This document shows, one piece after another, positions 62,966 through 64,000 of a stretch of 64,000 nucleotides of DNA (positions are counted from its first letter, which is position 1; every line of letters begins with the position of its first letter). The stretch spans positions 30,126-94,125 of the forward strand of contig JAFXVJ010000010.1 in assembly GCA_017524615.1 (NCBI GenBank). Reading direction: 5' to 3'. The position numbers and the translations under genes are program-made. The DNA comes from Clostridia bacterium. Lineage in GTDB: Bacteria > Bacillota > Clostridia > Christensenellales > Aristaeellaceae. The notes under the pieces were generated by a model. The model was not told where the DNA came from. It made no database searches and was given only the letters and a program-made list of their open reading frames with translations.

Positions 62966-63459
62966 ACGCGCTGCCGATGTTTGTGCTGCTGTGCCTGGGG
63001 GTGGGGGCATGGCGCCGGGTGCCGGTGTACGACCGGTTTGTGGAGGGGGCCCGGGAGGGACTGCGCACGGCGGCCGATATCGCGCCGTCTTTGATCGCCA
63101 TGCTGTGTGCCATCCGGGCTTTTTCCGCCTGCGGGCTGATGGATAGGCTGTGCGGATTGTGCGCGCCGGCGCTGGAAAAAGTGGGCATCCCGCGGGAAAC
63201 GCTGCCGCTGATGCTGATGCGGCCCCTGTCAGGCTCTGCCTCACTGGCCATGCTGCGAACGATTCTGACGGAATATGGGCCGGACAGCCGGGTGGGGCTG
63301 GTGGCCAGCGTGATGATGGGAAGCAGCGAGACGGTGTTCTACACCTGCGGCCTGTATTTGAGCGCGGCGGGCATCCGACGCTCCGGACATACCGTTCCCT
63401 GCGCCTTGCTGGCCTGGCTGGCCGGCAGCGTGGCGGCGGGGCTGCTGATTCCGGCGTGA
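62962..63459 (+). CDS. spmB: Spore maturation protein B
   Basis: 165 residues, membrane protein, second half of the SpmAB pair. RPLSGSASLAML and GSSETVFYTCGLYLSA are the family's conserved segments (Gate domain). ATG 62962 overlaps the spmA stop (ATGA), so the two are translated together. Presence of the pair supports a spore-forming host. Confidence 0.94.
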   Translation: MNALPMFVLLCLGVGAWRRVPVYDRFVEGAREGLRTAADIAPSLIAMLCAIRAFSACGLMDRLCGLCAPALEKVGIPRETLPLMLMRPLSGSASLAMLRTILTEYGPDSRVGLVASVMMGSSETVFYTCGLYLSAAGIRRSGHTVPCALLAWLAGSVAAGLLIPA

Positions 63460-63579
63460 CCGCTTCCGTTGCTTGTCGTTTTGGAAATTCTGGCAGGGGG
63501 CGCGGGGCACGGCATTTCCTGCGGGATCAGGGCCCTTGATGAGCACAGCGCCCCGGCGATTGGGGCACTGCAAAAAAGA

Positions 63580-63640
63580 CTCTTCACGGTGATCGGGAGG
63601 ACACCGAAGGGCTTTTGTTTCCCGAACAATCCGTGAAAAA
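63580..63640 (+). repeat. MITE-like element, copy E, internally deleted
   Basis: About 61 bases: left end TCTTCACGG, then directly GGGAGGACACCGAAGGG and the right end CCCGAACAATCCGTGAA. The inner left half and middle found in A, C and D are missing. Confidence 0.75.
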
Positions 63641-63710
63641 TCATAAAACAGGCTGCTGCGGCTTCCGCGCTCGCATTTTATGGTCTGCGAATCCGGTGTG
63701 CCTTATACTA

Positions 63711-64000
63711 ATCCTCACCTAAAATCATGAATCTACGGGCGTCTTTACCGCGCTGACGTTGCATCATTCCGGTCAACGCAGCGGTGCTGCGCTTTCCTTC
63801 GTTCCGCTTAGCCAGCACGAAAAATACGCTCCGTATCTTTCCATCTTTTAAAACACAAATCGCAAAGAGGGAGAAAAGAAGAGGAGGACGAGGCAGGGGC
63901 CTGCGCGGCCCCTGAACCCCGCGCCAGGGGATGATCCCCTGGACCCACTCCTCGCGAAGCTGCTTGATCGATAGAACCAAGGAATCGTCGCGTGTTACGC
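63711..64000 (+). repeat. Repeat modules U3 and R3 (cut by window end)
   Basis: U3 (63711-63848) is nearly identical to U2 and is directly followed by R3 (from about 63849), which includes the extra block seen in R2 and runs off the window. The order U then R is therefore conserved in two places. Reading frames through U and R do not stay in register between the copies. In the gap after spmB only these and MITE copy E were recognised. Confidence 0.8.

Noticed and set aside
63708-63980. Minus-strand open frame through U3/R3 that partly recurs at 52947-53312 and 44628-45023
   Set aside because: The shared protein segment is kept only within the R repeat; the frames shift at the U/R junction between copies and no ribosome site is present. 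It is best read as a frame in repeated non-coding DNA.

Overview
The window is about 64 kb of a fairly GC-rich anaerobic, spore-forming Clostridia-type chromosome. The grounds are a pyruvate:ferredoxin oxidoreductase, spmA-spmB, an AbrB/SpoVT-type regulator, a T-box leader before pheST, the rpsF-ssb-rpsR operon, YesM/YesN-type two-component proteins, LplB/YtcP-type sugar permeases and strong AGGAGG ribosome binding sites. It resembles an uncultured gut or rumen plant-fibre degrader, possibly Christensenellales-like, but that placement is a guess. No tRNA, rRNA, phage, CRISPR or transposase gene was seen.

Layout. (1) 1-12428, minus strand: a long, largely coupled directon of a GH109-like Gfo/Idh/MocA protein, a Rossmann epimerase, a DapA-family aldolase, an M20 amidohydrolase, NagA, an unknown 524-residue protein, a YesN regulator, a YesM kinase, a two-domain esterase-like hydrolase and the first codons of one more gene. 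(2) 12758-19182, plus: GH3 beta-glucosidase and an ABC importer with a fused double permease. (3) 19183-23285: repeats, then nifJ on minus. (4) 23593-30919, plus: LacI regulator, sugar ABC importer and an intracellular GH2 enzyme. (5) 31048-32208, minus: rpsR, ssb, rpsF. (6) 32544-37041, plus: an OmpR-type two-component pair and a glycogen synthase with a long disordered N-terminus. (7) 37593-44703, plus: a second LacI regulator, sugar ABC importer and GH94 cellobiose phosphorylase. (8) 45463-48432, minus: LacZ-type GH2. (9) 48620-52489: T-box, pheS, pheT. (10) 53620-59128, plus: a heterodimeric ABC exporter and a second two-domain hydrolase. (11) 59890-63459: secreted GH10 xylanase, thioesterase, AbrB-like regulator, spmA-spmB.

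The genes fit together as a hemicellulose and cellulose user: secreted xylanase, esterase-like hydrolases, oligosaccharide importers under LacI control, and cytosolic GH2, GH3 and GH94 enzymes. Phosphorolysis by GH94 would yield glucose-1-phosphate, a possible feed to glycogen, with PFOR downstream of glycolysis.

The most unusual DNA lies between genes: a MITE-like family with inverted ends, one copy of which has grown a ten-unit 18-bp minisatellite; a second, larger structured repeat family at 44.7, 53.0 and 63.8 kb; and a 458-bp island at 59411-59868 made almost wholly of hairpins and bracketed by two identical 26-bp hairpins.
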